Shown: one piece after another, positions 18,664-26,236 of the stretch | Position numbering within the stretch: position 1 is the first letter of the stretch | Layout: each line of letters starts with the position of its first letter | Program-made: the position numbers and the translations under genes | The notes under the pieces: model-generated | What the model was told of the DNA's origin: nothing | Databases searched by the model: none | Seen by the model: only the letters and a program-made list of their open reading frames with translations | Assembly (NCBI GenBank): GCA_020161615.1 | Contig: JAIUPD010000009.1 | Span: 1 to 64,000 of the forward strand | Source: Pseudomonadota bacterium | GTDB lineage: Bacteria > Pseudomonadota > Alphaproteobacteria > Rhodobacterales > Rhodobacteraceae | Reading direction: 5' to 3' | DNA length: 64,000 bases

Positions 18664-20865
18664 TCAGCGGCCGCCCAGCAGGCCGTTCAGGATCCCCATC
18701 ACCGCGTCGCCCAGGCTGTCGCCGGGTGCCCCCTGGGTGCTGCCCGGCGCGCCGCGGGTGGTCGGCGGCTGCAGGTCGGTGTTGGGCTGCGAGGGCACGA
18801 TCATCGGCAGCGGATGCAGCGGCATCCCCTCATGCACGCGGACCATGACCTCGCGCCAGATCTCGGCCGGAAGCCCCCCGCCGGAAACCCCGGTCAAGGG
18901 CGAGTTGTCGTCGTTGCCCATCCAGACGCCGACCACGTAATCGGCGGTGAAGCCGACGAACCAGGCGTCCCGCGCGCTGGTCGTGGTGCCGGTCTTGCCC
19001 GCCGCCTGCCGCCCGTCGGGCAGCCGCGCGCGCCGCCCGGTGCCATAGGGCGCGTCGATCACCTGCGTCATCATCCAGATCAGCCGCTCGGACGCCTCGG
19101 CGCTGATCACCCGCTCGCCGATGCCAGAGCCGATGGTCATGAGGGGCGTCCGTTCCCCCGCCAGCGACAGCGAGGTGAAACCATAGGGCCGCACCGACGA
19201 GCCGCCGTTCAGGATCCCCGCGAAAGCGGCCGTCATGTCCAGCAGCGTCGCCTCGGAAGACCCCAGCGCCAGCGAGGGCCCCTCGGCCAGTTCCGAATGC
19301 AGGCCGAAGGCATTGGCTGCCTGGCGCACGCGCTCGCGTCCCATCGCCTCGGAAATCCGCACGGCGGGGATGTTCTGCGACCGGGCCAGCGCCTCGGCCA
19401 GGGTCATGTAGCCCAGGAAATCGTTGGTGTAATTGCGCGGCGTCCAGGGGCCCGAGCCGGGGACGTTGATGGTCAGGGGGGAATCCTCGACCAGATCGAA
19501 GGGCTGATAGCCGTCCTCCATCGCCAAGGCATAGACAAAGGGCTTGAAGGCCGAGCCCGTCTGCCGCTGCGCCTGGGTGGCGCGGTTGAAGCCGCCGGTC
19601 ACGTAATGCCGCCCGCCGACCATGCCGCGCACGGCGCCATCCGCCGACATGACGACCACCGCCGCCTCGGCTTCGGACCCTTCGCGCACCCGGTCGGCGA
19701 AGACCTGACGCACGGCCTCTTCGGCGGCGCGCTGGATGCGCTGATCCAGCGTGGTCTGGATCATCACATCCTCGGTCGTCTCACGTGTGAGGTAGGCCGG
19801 GCCGCTCTGCATCACCCAATCGGCGAAATAGCCGCCGGTGGTGCTGTCCGCCGCCTCGTGCAGGGTCGCCGGATTGGCCCGGGCCTGCTGGTATTCGGCG
19901 TCGCTCAGATAGCCCTGGTCATGCATCAGCCCCAGCACCACGGCGGCCCGTTCCTGGGCGCGTTGCAGGTTGCGGGTCGGCGCGTAATAGCTGGGCGCGG
20001 GCAGAAGCCCCGCCAGCATGGCCGCCTGCTGCGCGTTCAGCTCACGCGCCGAGATGCCGAAATAGCGTTCCGAGGCGGCCTCGAACCCGCGCGAGCTGGC
20101 GCCGAGAAAGGCGCGGTTCAGATAGATCGAGAGGATCTCGTCCTTGGAATAATGCAGCTCCAGCGCGAAGGCATAGGGCAGTTCCTGGATCTTGCGCCAG
20201 ATCGTGCCTTCGCGGCAATCGGCCTCGTAGGCGGCCTCGTTCTGCCAGACCTCCGGGTCGAACTCACGCCCCAGGCACAGCAGCTTCGCCACCTGCTGCG
20301 TGATGGTCGAGCCGCCGGCACCGCGGAACGCCCCCCGCCCCGAGGCGATGTTCGAAGCGATGGCCCCGGCGATCCCGCGCGGGCTGACGCCGAAATGCCA
20401 GTAAAAGCGCCGGTCCTCGGAGGCGACGACGGCATGGCGCAGATGTTCGGACACATCCCCGGCCAGGGTGGATCCGCCGAAGGATTCGCCCCGCCAGGCA
20501 AAGACCGCGCCATCGGCATCGGCCATCGTCACCGAGCCGCGCGCGCGACCGTCGAGCAGGTCGGTCACGTTGCCGGGCAGCGTGGTGTAGAAATAGAAGG
20601 TCGCCGCCGCCATCACCAGGGCCGCCATCAGCGACACGCGCCAGAAAAAGCCCCAGAGGATGCGGAACACCAGCCGGAAGACGCCGCCGATAAAGCGCAG
20701 GACCGGATTGCCCGACCGCTTGGGCGGCGTCCGCCGCGGGGGTCTGCGCCCGCCGCCGGAACCGCCGCGAGACCCGCCACCGGACCCGTTGCCAGCCTGA
20801 GACCGAGGCGCCGAGGCGCGCCGGTCCGCCACAAGAGGAGGACGCCGGGTTCCGTTCGATGCCAT
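18664..20865 (-). CDS. Class A penicillin-binding protein (PBP1A family)
   Basis: 733 residues. A basic, glycine/serine-rich cytoplasmic tail (1-60) and one membrane helix (about 65-90) come first. The glycosyltransferase domain has VASEDRRFYWHFGV, GGSTITQQVAKLL and KDEILSIYLNRAFLG. The transpeptidase domain has the SxxK serine in QTGSAFKPFVYALA (near 440), SQN in ARSQNIPAVRIS, and KTGTT near 625. It builds and cross-links peptidoglycan. It is transcribed divergently from glnK and converges with the mla unit. Confidence 0.95.
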   Translation of the reverse strand: MASNGTRRPPLVADRRASAPRSQAGNGSGGGSRGGSGGGRRPPRRTPPKRSGNPVLRFIGGVFRLVFRILWGFFWRVSLMAALVMAAATFYFYTTLPGNVTDLLDGRARGSVTMADADGAVFAWRGESFGGSTLAGDVSEHLRHAVVASEDRRFYWHFGVSPRGIAGAIASNIASGRGAFRGAGGSTITQQVAKLLCLGREFDPEVWQNEAAYEADCREGTIWRKIQELPYAFALELHYSKDEILSIYLNRAFLGASSRGFEAASERYFGISARELNAQQAAMLAGLLPAPSYYAPTRNLQRAQERAAVVLGLMHDQGYLSDAEYQQARANPATLHEAADSTTGGYFADWVMQSGPAYLTRETTEDVMIQTTLDQRIQRAAEEAVRQVFADRVREGSEAEAAVVVMSADGAVRGMVGGRHYVTGGFNRATQAQRQTGSAFKPFVYALAMEDGYQPFDLVEDSPLTINVPGSGPWTPRNYTNDFLGYMTLAEALARSQNIPAVRISEAMGRERVRQAANAFGLHSELAEGPSLALGSSEATLLDMTAAFAGILNGGSSVRPYGFTSLSLAGERTPLMTIGSGIGERVISAEASERLIWMMTQVIDAPYGTGRRARLPDGRQAAGKTGTTTSARDAWFVGFTADYVVGVWMGNDDNSPLTGVSGGGLPAEIWREVMVRVHEGMPLHPLPMIVPSQPNTDLQPPTTRGAPGSTQGAPGDSLGDAVMGILNGLLGGR

Positions 20866-21140
20866 ACGCTGTTCTGCCCGCTGCCGTACCGTTTCGTGTC
20901 TTTGGCGTACAATACCCGCGCACCGCCTGCTTGTGGAGGCCCCCTCTCACGGCGATTCGCCTTCGTGATATGCCCGAATTTTAATCGGCTCTGCCTAATT
21001 GTTCATTTTTTGGGCAATCTGCCGGTTTCGGGGCCGTTTCCGGCCCGTCCCAGCGTTGCGCTTTGCCGCTTTGGGCAGCGCTATTGGCGCAGGACGCGCC
21101 CGTCGAAGGGCGCCCCTGGGACCGCAAGAAGGGGGCACAC
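20866..21140. promoter_or_regulatory. Divergent control region between PBP1A gene and glnK-amtB
   Basis: A 275-bp gap holding the promoters of two divergent units. Positions 20970-21020 are much more AT-rich than the surroundings, with T-runs at 20979-20984 and 21005-21010, and are the likely core promoter area. I could not identify an NtrC or sigma-54 site with confidence. Confidence 0.45.
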
Positions 21141-21479
21141 GTGAAGTACATCATCGCAGCAATCAAGCCGTTCAAGCTGGAGGAGGTCCGCGAGGCGCTG
21201 ACCACCATCGGCGTGCGCGGCCTGATGGTCACCGAGATCAAGGGCTTCGGAACGCAATCGGGTCACACCGAAATCTATCGCGGCGCCGAATACGCCGTGA
21301 ACTTCGTTCCGAAAGTGAAACTGGAAATCGCCGTGCCCGATGGCCTCGCGGATCAGGTCGTCGAGACGCTGTCGCGGACCGCACGCACCGGCAAGATCGG
21401 CGACGGCAAGATCTTCGTTCTGGATCTGGAACAGGCAACCCGCGTGCGGACCGGCGAAGCCGGCGACGAAGCGCTCTGA
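21141..21479 (+). CDS. glnK: P-II nitrogen regulator GlnK
   Basis: 112 residues from GTG 21141, the exact P-II length. MKYIIAAIKPFKLEEVREAL opens the protein, the T-loop carries HTEIYRGAEYAVNF with the uridylylatable Tyr51, and GDGKIFVLDLEQATRVRTGE is the ATP-binding B/C-loop end. Position 38, usually arginine in P-II proteins I know, reads threonine (GFGTQSGH). GlnK senses 2-oxoglutarate and ATP/ADP and gates AmtB, whose gene follows 29 bp downstream. GlnD (6737) is the likely modifying enzyme. Confidence 0.95.
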   Translation: MKYIIAAIKPFKLEEVREALTTIGVRGLMVTEIKGFGTQSGHTEIYRGAEYAVNFVPKVKLEIAVPDGLADQVVETLSRTARTGKIGDGKIFVLDLEQATRVRTGEAGDEAL

Positions 21480-21508
21480 GCGACCACGGGACAAAGGGAC
21501 CGACACAC

Positions 21509-22858
21509 ATGCAACTCAAGAAACTCCTTCCCTCTGCTGCCGTGGCCGCGATGCTGCCGCTGGCGGCCCTCGCCCAGGAGGCGACCGAAGCCGCCGCCGA
21601 GGTGGCGACCGAAATCATGGACAAGGGCGATGTCGCCTGGATGATGACCGCGACCGTGCTGGTGCTGTTCATGATCGTCCCCGGCCTGGCGCTGTTCTAC
21701 GGCGGCCTCGTGCGCTCGAAGAACATGCTGTCGGTGCTGATGCAATGTACCTCGATCGCCGCCATGGTCATGGTGATCTGGGTGCTCTGGGGCTATTCCT
21801 TTGCCTTCGGCGGCAGCACCTCGCCCTATTGGGGCGGCCTGGGCAAGCTGTTCCTGGGCGGTGTCACGGCTGACTCGATGGCCGCGACCTTCACCGATGG
21901 CGTGGTGATCCCCGAATTCATCTTCATCGCCTTCCAGATGACCTTTGCCGCCATCACCCCGGCCCTGATCGTCGGCGCCTTCGCCGAGCGCATCAAGTTC
22001 GGCTCGATGATGCTGTTCATGGCGCTGTGGGTAACGCTGGTCTATTTCCCCATCGCCCATATGGTCTGGGACGGTTCGGGCCTGATCTTCAACCTGGGCG
22101 GCGGCACCGGCGCCATCGACTTCGCCGGCGGCACCGTGGTCCACATCAACGCCGGGATCGCGGCGCTGGTCGCGGCGCTGGTCATCGGCCCGCGCGTGGG
22201 CTTCAAGAAGGACAACATGGCCCCGCATTCGATGACCCTGACGCTGGTTGGCGCCGGCATGCTCTGGGTCGGCTGGTTCGGCTTCAACGCCGGCTCCAAC
22301 CTCGAGGCCAACGGGGGCGCCGGCCTGGCGATGATCAACACCTTCATCGCCACCGCCGCCGCCATCCTGGCCTGGAACATCGTCGAAAAGATCACCCGCA
22401 AGCATTCCTCGATGCTGGGCGCCGCCTCGGGCATGATCGCGGGCCTCGTGGCCATCACCCCGGCCTGCGGCACCATCGGCCCGATGGGCGCCATCGTCCT
22501 GGGCGCCGCGGCGTCGGTGATCTGCTACTTCTTCGTGGCGGTCGTGAAGACCAAGATGGGCTATGACGACAGCCTCGACGTGTTCGGCATCCACGGCATC
22601 GGTGGCATCGTCGGCGCCATCGGCACCGGCTTCCTGTCCTCGACCGCCTTCGGCGGCGTCGGCACCCTGGCCGATACCGCGGCCGCCCAGACCTGGATCC
22701 AGATCCAGGCGGTGGCGATCACCATCGTCTGGTCGGGCGTCGTGTCCTTCATCCTGCTGAAAGTCGTCGACATGGTGATGGGCCTGCGGGTCTCCACCGA
22801 TGACGAGCGTCAGGGCCTGGACCTCACCAGCCACGGCGAATCGGCCTATAACCACTGA
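21509..22858 (+). CDS. amtB: Ammonium transporter
   Basis: 449 residues from ATG 21509. A signal-like N-terminus (PSAAVAAMLPLAALAQ) is followed by the Amt fold of 11 helices, including MIVPGLALFYGGLVRSKNML, FAGGTVVHINAGIAALVAAL (His168-type residue) and DDSLDVFGIHGIGGIVGAIG (His318-type residue). It conducts ammonium/ammonia across the inner membrane and is regulated by GlnK. It is the second gene of the glnK-amtB operon and ends at a strong intrinsic terminator. Confidence 0.96.
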   Translation: MQLKKLLPSAAVAAMLPLAALAQEATEAAAEVATEIMDKGDVAWMMTATVLVLFMIVPGLALFYGGLVRSKNMLSVLMQCTSIAAMVMVIWVLWGYSFAFGGSTSPYWGGLGKLFLGGVTADSMAATFTDGVVIPEFIFIAFQMTFAAITPALIVGAFAERIKFGSMMLFMALWVTLVYFPIAHMVWDGSGLIFNLGGGTGAIDFAGGTVVHINAGIAALVAALVIGPRVGFKKDNMAPHSMTLTLVGAGMLWVGWFGFNAGSNLEANGGAGLAMINTFIATAAAILAWNIVEKITRKHSSMLGAASGMIAGLVAITPACGTIGPMGAIVLGAAASVICYFFVAVVKTKMGYDDSLDVFGIHGIGGIVGAIGTGFLSSTAFGGVGTLADTAAAQTWIQIQAVAITIVWSGVVSFILLKVVDMVMGLRVSTDDERQGLDLTSHGESAYNH

Positions 22859-22886
22859 TCCCGCTCTCTCTCCGACGGGATCCTGG

Positions 22887-22918
22887 ACCCGGGCGCACGC
22901 GCCCGGGTTCTTTCGTTT
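22887..22918 (+). terminator. Intrinsic terminator of glnK-amtB
   Basis: Stem ACCCGGGCGC (22887-22896) pairs exactly with GCGCCCGGGT (22899-22908), followed by TCTTTCGTTT. It lies 29 bp after the amtB stop. Confidence 0.8.
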
Positions 22919-23078
22919 CGGCGTGGGGAGGGAGGCAGAGGGGTTTCGTCCTCGGCCGCAAGGCTTTCAGCCTCGCGCCTTCGGGCGACCAGCCGGGGGG
23001 TTTCACACCCCCCGGACCCCCCGTGGGATATTTGCAGAACGAAGAGGGAGGGGGGCGGCGCTGGGCCGTGCCCGGATC

Positions 23079-24116
23079 TCAGCCCCGGCGGATCGTATCG
23101 CCCGGTTCCAGCCGCGGGGTGAGCTGGATCTTGTGGCCACCCATCACCCCATCGCCGAAGCCCTTGCCGGCGATGATCGCCGCTGCCTTCTCGCCAATCT
23201 CGCGCCGGCAGGCATCGATGGTGGCCAGCTGCATCGGCAGCCCGTCCAGAAAATCGGTGCCGTTGAACCCGGCGAGGCCCAGCTTGCCGGGAATGTCATA
23301 GCCCTTGTCGAGGCAGTAGAGCAGCCCGCCCGCCCCGATCATGTCATTGGAATAATAAAGGAAATCGATGTCGGGATTGCGGGTGAGGATGGCCTCGGTC
23401 AACTCGCGCCCCTTTTTCAGCGCGGATCCCCCGGAATAGAGCTCGGTCGCGGCCAGTTCCAGCCCGTGCTCGGCCAGTCCCTCGACCAGCCCCTCCATGC
23501 GTTTGCGCGCGCGGTGGTCGTCGGCCATCTTGGTGCCGAGGAACCCGATCCTGCGATAGCCCGCGCCGACGATGGCCTCGGCCATCTGCCGTCCGGCGGC
23601 ACGGTGCGAGATGCCGACCACGCTGTCGATCGGCTCGCCGTCGGAATCCATGATCTCGACGATCGGGATGCCGGCGTTTTCCAGCATGGCGCGCGCGGCC
23701 TCGGTATGTTCGAGCCCGGCGATGATCACGCCCGAGGGCCGCCAGGACAGCATTTCGTAGAGGACTTCCTCTTCCTTCTCGGCCGAGTAATTGGTCACGC
23801 CGAAGACGGGCTGCAGCCCGCTGTCCTCCAGCGCGGCGGAAATGCCGCTCAGCACCTCGGGGAAGACCATGTTGGACAGCGACGGCACGATCACCGCCAC
23901 CAGATTGACCTGCTGCGAGGCCAGCCCCCCGGCGATCTTGTTCGGCACATAGCCCAGGGCGCGGGCGGCGGCGAGCACCTTCTCGCGCGTGGCGGGCGAG
24001 ACATCCTCGCGGTTCCTGAGCACCCGGCTGACCGTCATCTCGCTGACCCCGCAGGCCTCGGACACGTCCCGCAGCGTCAGGGGGCGGCGGATCTCGGGTT
24101 GGCGGGGTTGCGACAT
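23079..24116 (-). CDS. LacI/GntR-type transcriptional repressor
   Basis: 345 residues from ATG at 24116, which has GGAGG 8 nt upstream. The N-terminal LacI helix-turn-helix reads TLRDVSEACGVSEMTVSRVL with the hinge ALGYVPNKIAGGLAS, followed by a periplasmic-binding-like effector domain (VAVIVPSLSNMVFPEVLSGI, DFLYYSNDMIGAGGLLYCLD). It resembles regulators of gluconate or other sugar-acid catabolism. No catabolic gene lies next to it; its upstream side abuts the tRNA where the island inserted, so an original partner may have been displaced. Confidence 0.88.
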   Translation of the reverse strand: MSQPRQPEIRRPLTLRDVSEACGVSEMTVSRVLRNREDVSPATREKVLAAARALGYVPNKIAGGLASQQVNLVAVIVPSLSNMVFPEVLSGISAALEDSGLQPVFGVTNYSAEKEEEVLYEMLSWRPSGVIIAGLEHTEAARAMLENAGIPIVEIMDSDGEPIDSVVGISHRAAGRQMAEAIVGAGYRRIGFLGTKMADDHRARKRMEGLVEGLAEHGLELAATELYSGGSALKKGRELTEAILTRNPDIDFLYYSNDMIGAGGLLYCLDKGYDIPGKLGLAGFNGTDFLDGLPMQLATIDACRREIGEKAAAIIAGKGFGDGVMGGHKIQLTPRLEPGDTIRRG

Positions 24117-24306
24117 GCGGCGGGCCTCCTTCGTGCGGAGGACCGGCATGACGCCCCCCTCCGCGCCCCTGATCGTTACGGCGAATGAGTCTTTCTAGAC
24201 CGCGGCTTAGGCCAGTGTCAAAGCAAGGATGATACCGCAATCATCGACCCCTGCCGCGCGGTCCGGGCTTGCCTTGCGCCGCGCTTGCCGCGATAGAGGG
24301 GGCGGC

Positions 24307-24383
24307 GGCCCCGTGGCTCAACTGGATAGAGCAGCCCCCTCCTAAGGGGCAGGTTACAGGTTCGAATCCTGTCGGGGCCACCA
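24307..24383 (+). tRNA. tRNA-Arg (anticodon CCU)
   Basis: 77 nt with an encoded CCA. The acceptor stem GGCCCCG/CGGGGCC is perfect, the anticodon stem GCCCC/GGGGC encloses the loop CTCCTAA with anticodon CCT at 24341-24343, and the T-arm is ACAGG-TTCGAAT-CCTGT. It decodes AGG. Its 3' half is repeated at 40439, which marks it as the integration site of the island that follows. Confidence 0.95.
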
Positions 24384-24392
24384 AGAAACCCA
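24337..24392 (+). repeat. Left attachment site of the island (3' half of tRNA-Arg)
   Basis: 56 bp from the anticodon stem through the CCA and 9 nt beyond, matching 40439-40494 at 52 of 56 positions. The four differences are A/G and T/C at the closing base pair of the T-stem, C/T in the acceptor stem and G/A just after the CCA. The two T-stem changes compensate each other (A-U versus G-C), so both copies would fold. Confidence 0.88.
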
Positions 24393-24485
24393 ATAAAATA
24401 TGGCGTTTTGTCAGGGCCTTGCGAGGGGCGCTGCAAAAACGCCCGTTTGATTTCCCGCGAAATCGGGCGCCGAAAGCGGGATTTC

Positions 24486-24504
24486 TGTACAAAACCTGTA
24501 CAAG
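24486..24504 (+). repeat. Paired TGTACAA boxes inside the left island end
   Basis: TGTACAA occurs at 24486-24492 and again at 24498-24504, about 100 bp inside the left attachment site. A similar pair (CGTACAA at 40359, TGTACAA at 40370) sits about 65 bp inside the right end, within the 3' end of the integrase gene. They are candidates for recombinase arm-type binding sites. No experiment or alignment supports this beyond the symmetry. Confidence 0.35.
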
Positions 24505-24538
24505 TTCGGACGCGATTCCGCCCCTCTGAGGCCCTGCG

Positions 24539-25402
24539 ATGAGCTGGCGCGTCGCGAACGAATGCGCCGACCGCCGGTTCGGCAGCGCCGCCCGCAAGCA
24601 GATCATCATGTTCCTGGCCGATAAGGCGAGCGATGACGGCTCGGGCATCTGGTGCTCCAAGGGCACGATCCAGCGCCACACCGAGCTGGGCGAAAGCACC
24701 GTGAAGCGGACGATCAGCGATTTCCTGCGCGAGGGCATCCTGATCGAGACCGGGCGCCGCCCCTGCAAGAACGGTTTCACCGTCATCTACCGCATCGTGC
24801 TGGCCCGCGTGATGGCGCTGGAATCGATGGCCGAACCCGACGAGGGGACGGGGTCCACAGTGGACCCCGTCCAGCCTGAACCCGGTACGGGGTCCACCAT
24901 GGACGGGGTACGGGGTCCACGGTGGACCCCAAACCACCCTAAAACCATCCCTAAACCACCTACGCGCAAGCGCGCGGAGGCGGCGGCGGTGGAGGATGAA
25001 CGGTTCGAGAAGATCTGGGCCACCTACCCGCAGGACCGCCGGCGCGGAAAGGCGGCGTGCCTGGCCCGGATAGCCGAGGCCGTGAAAGAGGGGATTGACC
25101 CCTCCGACCTGCTGCGCGCCGTGAAGGCCTATGCGACCGAGAGCGCGGGCTTCACGAGGTCCAAGGTCTGTTTCTCAGACAATTGGTTCGCTGACCGTCG
25201 CTGGAAGCGGTTCCTTGAGGATATGGCCGAGGAGCAGCAGGCGCAGACCGCTCTCGCAGCCGATCACCACGCCCGGCTGGCCGCGTGGATTCGCGACCGC
25301 AGCCCGATGTGCAAACACATCACCGCCCCGCAGGTGACAGCGCTGTTGGCGTCAGGGCTGGTCAGCGACGGCCAACTGCGCGCAGCGGGGCTGGCGGCAT
25401 GA
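24539..25402 (+). CDS. Helix-turn-helix replication-initiator-like protein
   Basis: 287 residues. The first 85 residues form a winged-helix DNA-binding domain (GSAARKQIIMFLADKASDDG, KGTIQRHTELGESTVKRTIS, DFLREGILIETGRRP), as in phage and plasmid replication proteins. Residues 100-125 are a low-complexity GST-x-DPV segment encoded by palindromic DNA repeats. The C-terminal region (VEDERFEKIWATYPQDRRRG and FSDNWFADRRWKRFLEDM) resembles the tail found in many prophage replication proteins. The layout recalls lambda O, whose gene contains the origin. It is the first gene of the island. The replication role is inferred. Confidence 0.65.
   Translation: MSWRVANECADRRFGSAARKQIIMFLADKASDDGSGIWCSKGTIQRHTELGESTVKRTISDFLREGILIETGRRPCKNGFTVIYRIVLARVMALESMAEPDEGTGSTVDPVQPEPGTGSTMDGVRGPRWTPNHPKTIPKPPTRKRAEAAAVEDERFEKIWATYPQDRRRGKAACLARIAEAVKEGIDPSDLLRAVKAYATESAGFTRSKVCFSDNWFADRRWKRFLEDMAEEQQAQTALAADHHARLAAWIRDRSPMCKHITAPQVTALLASGLVSDGQLRAAGLAA
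24850..24930. repeat. Three GGGGTCCAC palindromic repeats within the initiator-like gene (possible origin iterons)
   Basis: GGGGTCCACAGTGGACCCC at 24850-24868 and GGGGTCCACGGTGGACCCC at 24912-24930 are near-perfect 19-bp palindromes, and GGGGTCCACCATGGAC at 24889-24904 is a third, partly degenerate copy. All lie in frame inside the linker of the upstream DNA-binding gene. Repeated palindromes inside an initiator gene are what a lambda-type replication origin looks like. Confidence 0.55.
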
Positions 25403-25660
25403 GCCGTGCGTTCTTTGCAGGCAGCATCGCGCATCGCGTCCCGTGCTCTGCGCCGCGCCTTCCGCATCGCGCATCGCGTCCTTTGCACCCCGTTTCGCGC
25501 TTCGGGCGCTGCGCATCGCGTTTCCCGCACCACGCCCCCTGCACCCCGTCCTGCCCCGCAAACCCACCAAAACGGACTCCAAGCCCCTGACCCGCCTCCG
25601 CTGACGCTGGGAAGCGGGGGCTTGGAGGAAGTTGGCAAGAAATAGGAACGTAAACTTCAC
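25403..25660. other. Non-coding repeat-rich gap between initiator-like and MobC-like genes
   Basis: About 258 bp. An ATG at 25399 opens a 63-codon frame, but its product is arginine/proline/histidine-rich low complexity created by the GCATCGCG repeats, so I do not call it a gene. Apart from those repeats I see only the ribosome-binding area of the next gene. Confidence 0.5.
25424..25521. repeat. Direct repeats GCATCGCGCATCGCGTCC
   Basis: The identical 18-mer GCATCGCGCATCGCGTCC occurs at 25424-25441 and 25464-25481 (40 bp apart), with a partial copy GCATCGCG at 25513-25520. They lie just downstream of the initiator-like gene, in a stretch whose only open frames are low-complexity. They may be iterons or protein-binding sites. 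Confidence 0.5.
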
Positions 25661-26236
25661 ATGCGCCACCATCGCAAACTGACCGACGACGAACGCCGTC
25701 AGATCCTCGAGGCCCGCGCCGGGGGCACCCCTGCCGCCGTTCTAGCCCACCGCTTCGGCGTCTCGACCCGGACGATCCACAACACGCTGAGCCGGGCCAA
25801 AGGCGTGCGCCCTCGCCCCACCACGACGATCAGCACCCGCCTGAGCGCGCGCCAACTTGCCGGGTTCCAGGCTGCGCTCGAGCGCCGCGGCATCGCCGAC
25901 CAACCTGCCGCCCTGCGCCGTCTGCTGGGGGCGGCCGACATCCTGCTGCGCCCGGCCGACCCGGTCGTGCTCGACCATCTGCAAGCCTGGGGCGCGCAGG
26001 TCGCCAACGAAGGCGCCGCCGTCAACGATATCGCCCGCAAGCTCAACGAGGCCAAGTTGCGCGGCCGCCCGATCCCGTTCACCGATTACGACATGACCAC
26101 GATCCGCACCTTCGCCGGGGGCCTGGTCGAATTCGCCGAGGGGTTCCGCATCCTGTGGCAGGCACAGCTGGCCGAGACGACGCGCCAGGTCGACAAGGCG
26201 TTGGCAGGGTTGGCAACAATGGGGCCTGATCCCTAA
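25661..26236 (+). CDS. HTH-domain protein with MobC-like C-terminal half
   Basis: 191 residues. Residues 1-45 form a resolvase/IS-type helix-turn-helix (DDERRQILEARAGGTPAAVL, RFGVSTRTIHNTLSRAKGV). Residues 60-150 resemble plasmid mobilisation accessory protein MobC, with an arginine-rich strand-helix region (ARQLAGFQAALERRGI) and the MobC-like NDIARKLNEAKLRGRP. MobC helps a relaxase open oriT, but no relaxase follows; the next gene is hipA on the other strand, overlapping by 4 bp. It is either an orphan oriT-binding protein or a repressor. The assignment is moderate. Confidence 0.55.
   Translation: MRHHRKLTDDERRQILEARAGGTPAAVLAHRFGVSTRTIHNTLSRAKGVRPRPTTTISTRLSARQLAGFQAALERRGIADQPAALRRLLGAADILLRPADPVVLDHLQAWGAQVANEGAAVNDIARKLNEAKLRGRPIPFTDYDMTTIRTFAGGLVEFAEGFRILWQAQLAETTRQVDKALAGLATMGPDP

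Noticed and set aside
25399-25590. A 63-codon frame overlapping the initiator-like gene stop by ATGA
   Set aside because: The overlap looks gene-like, but the product is low-complexity Arg/His/Pro generated by the GCATCGCG repeats.
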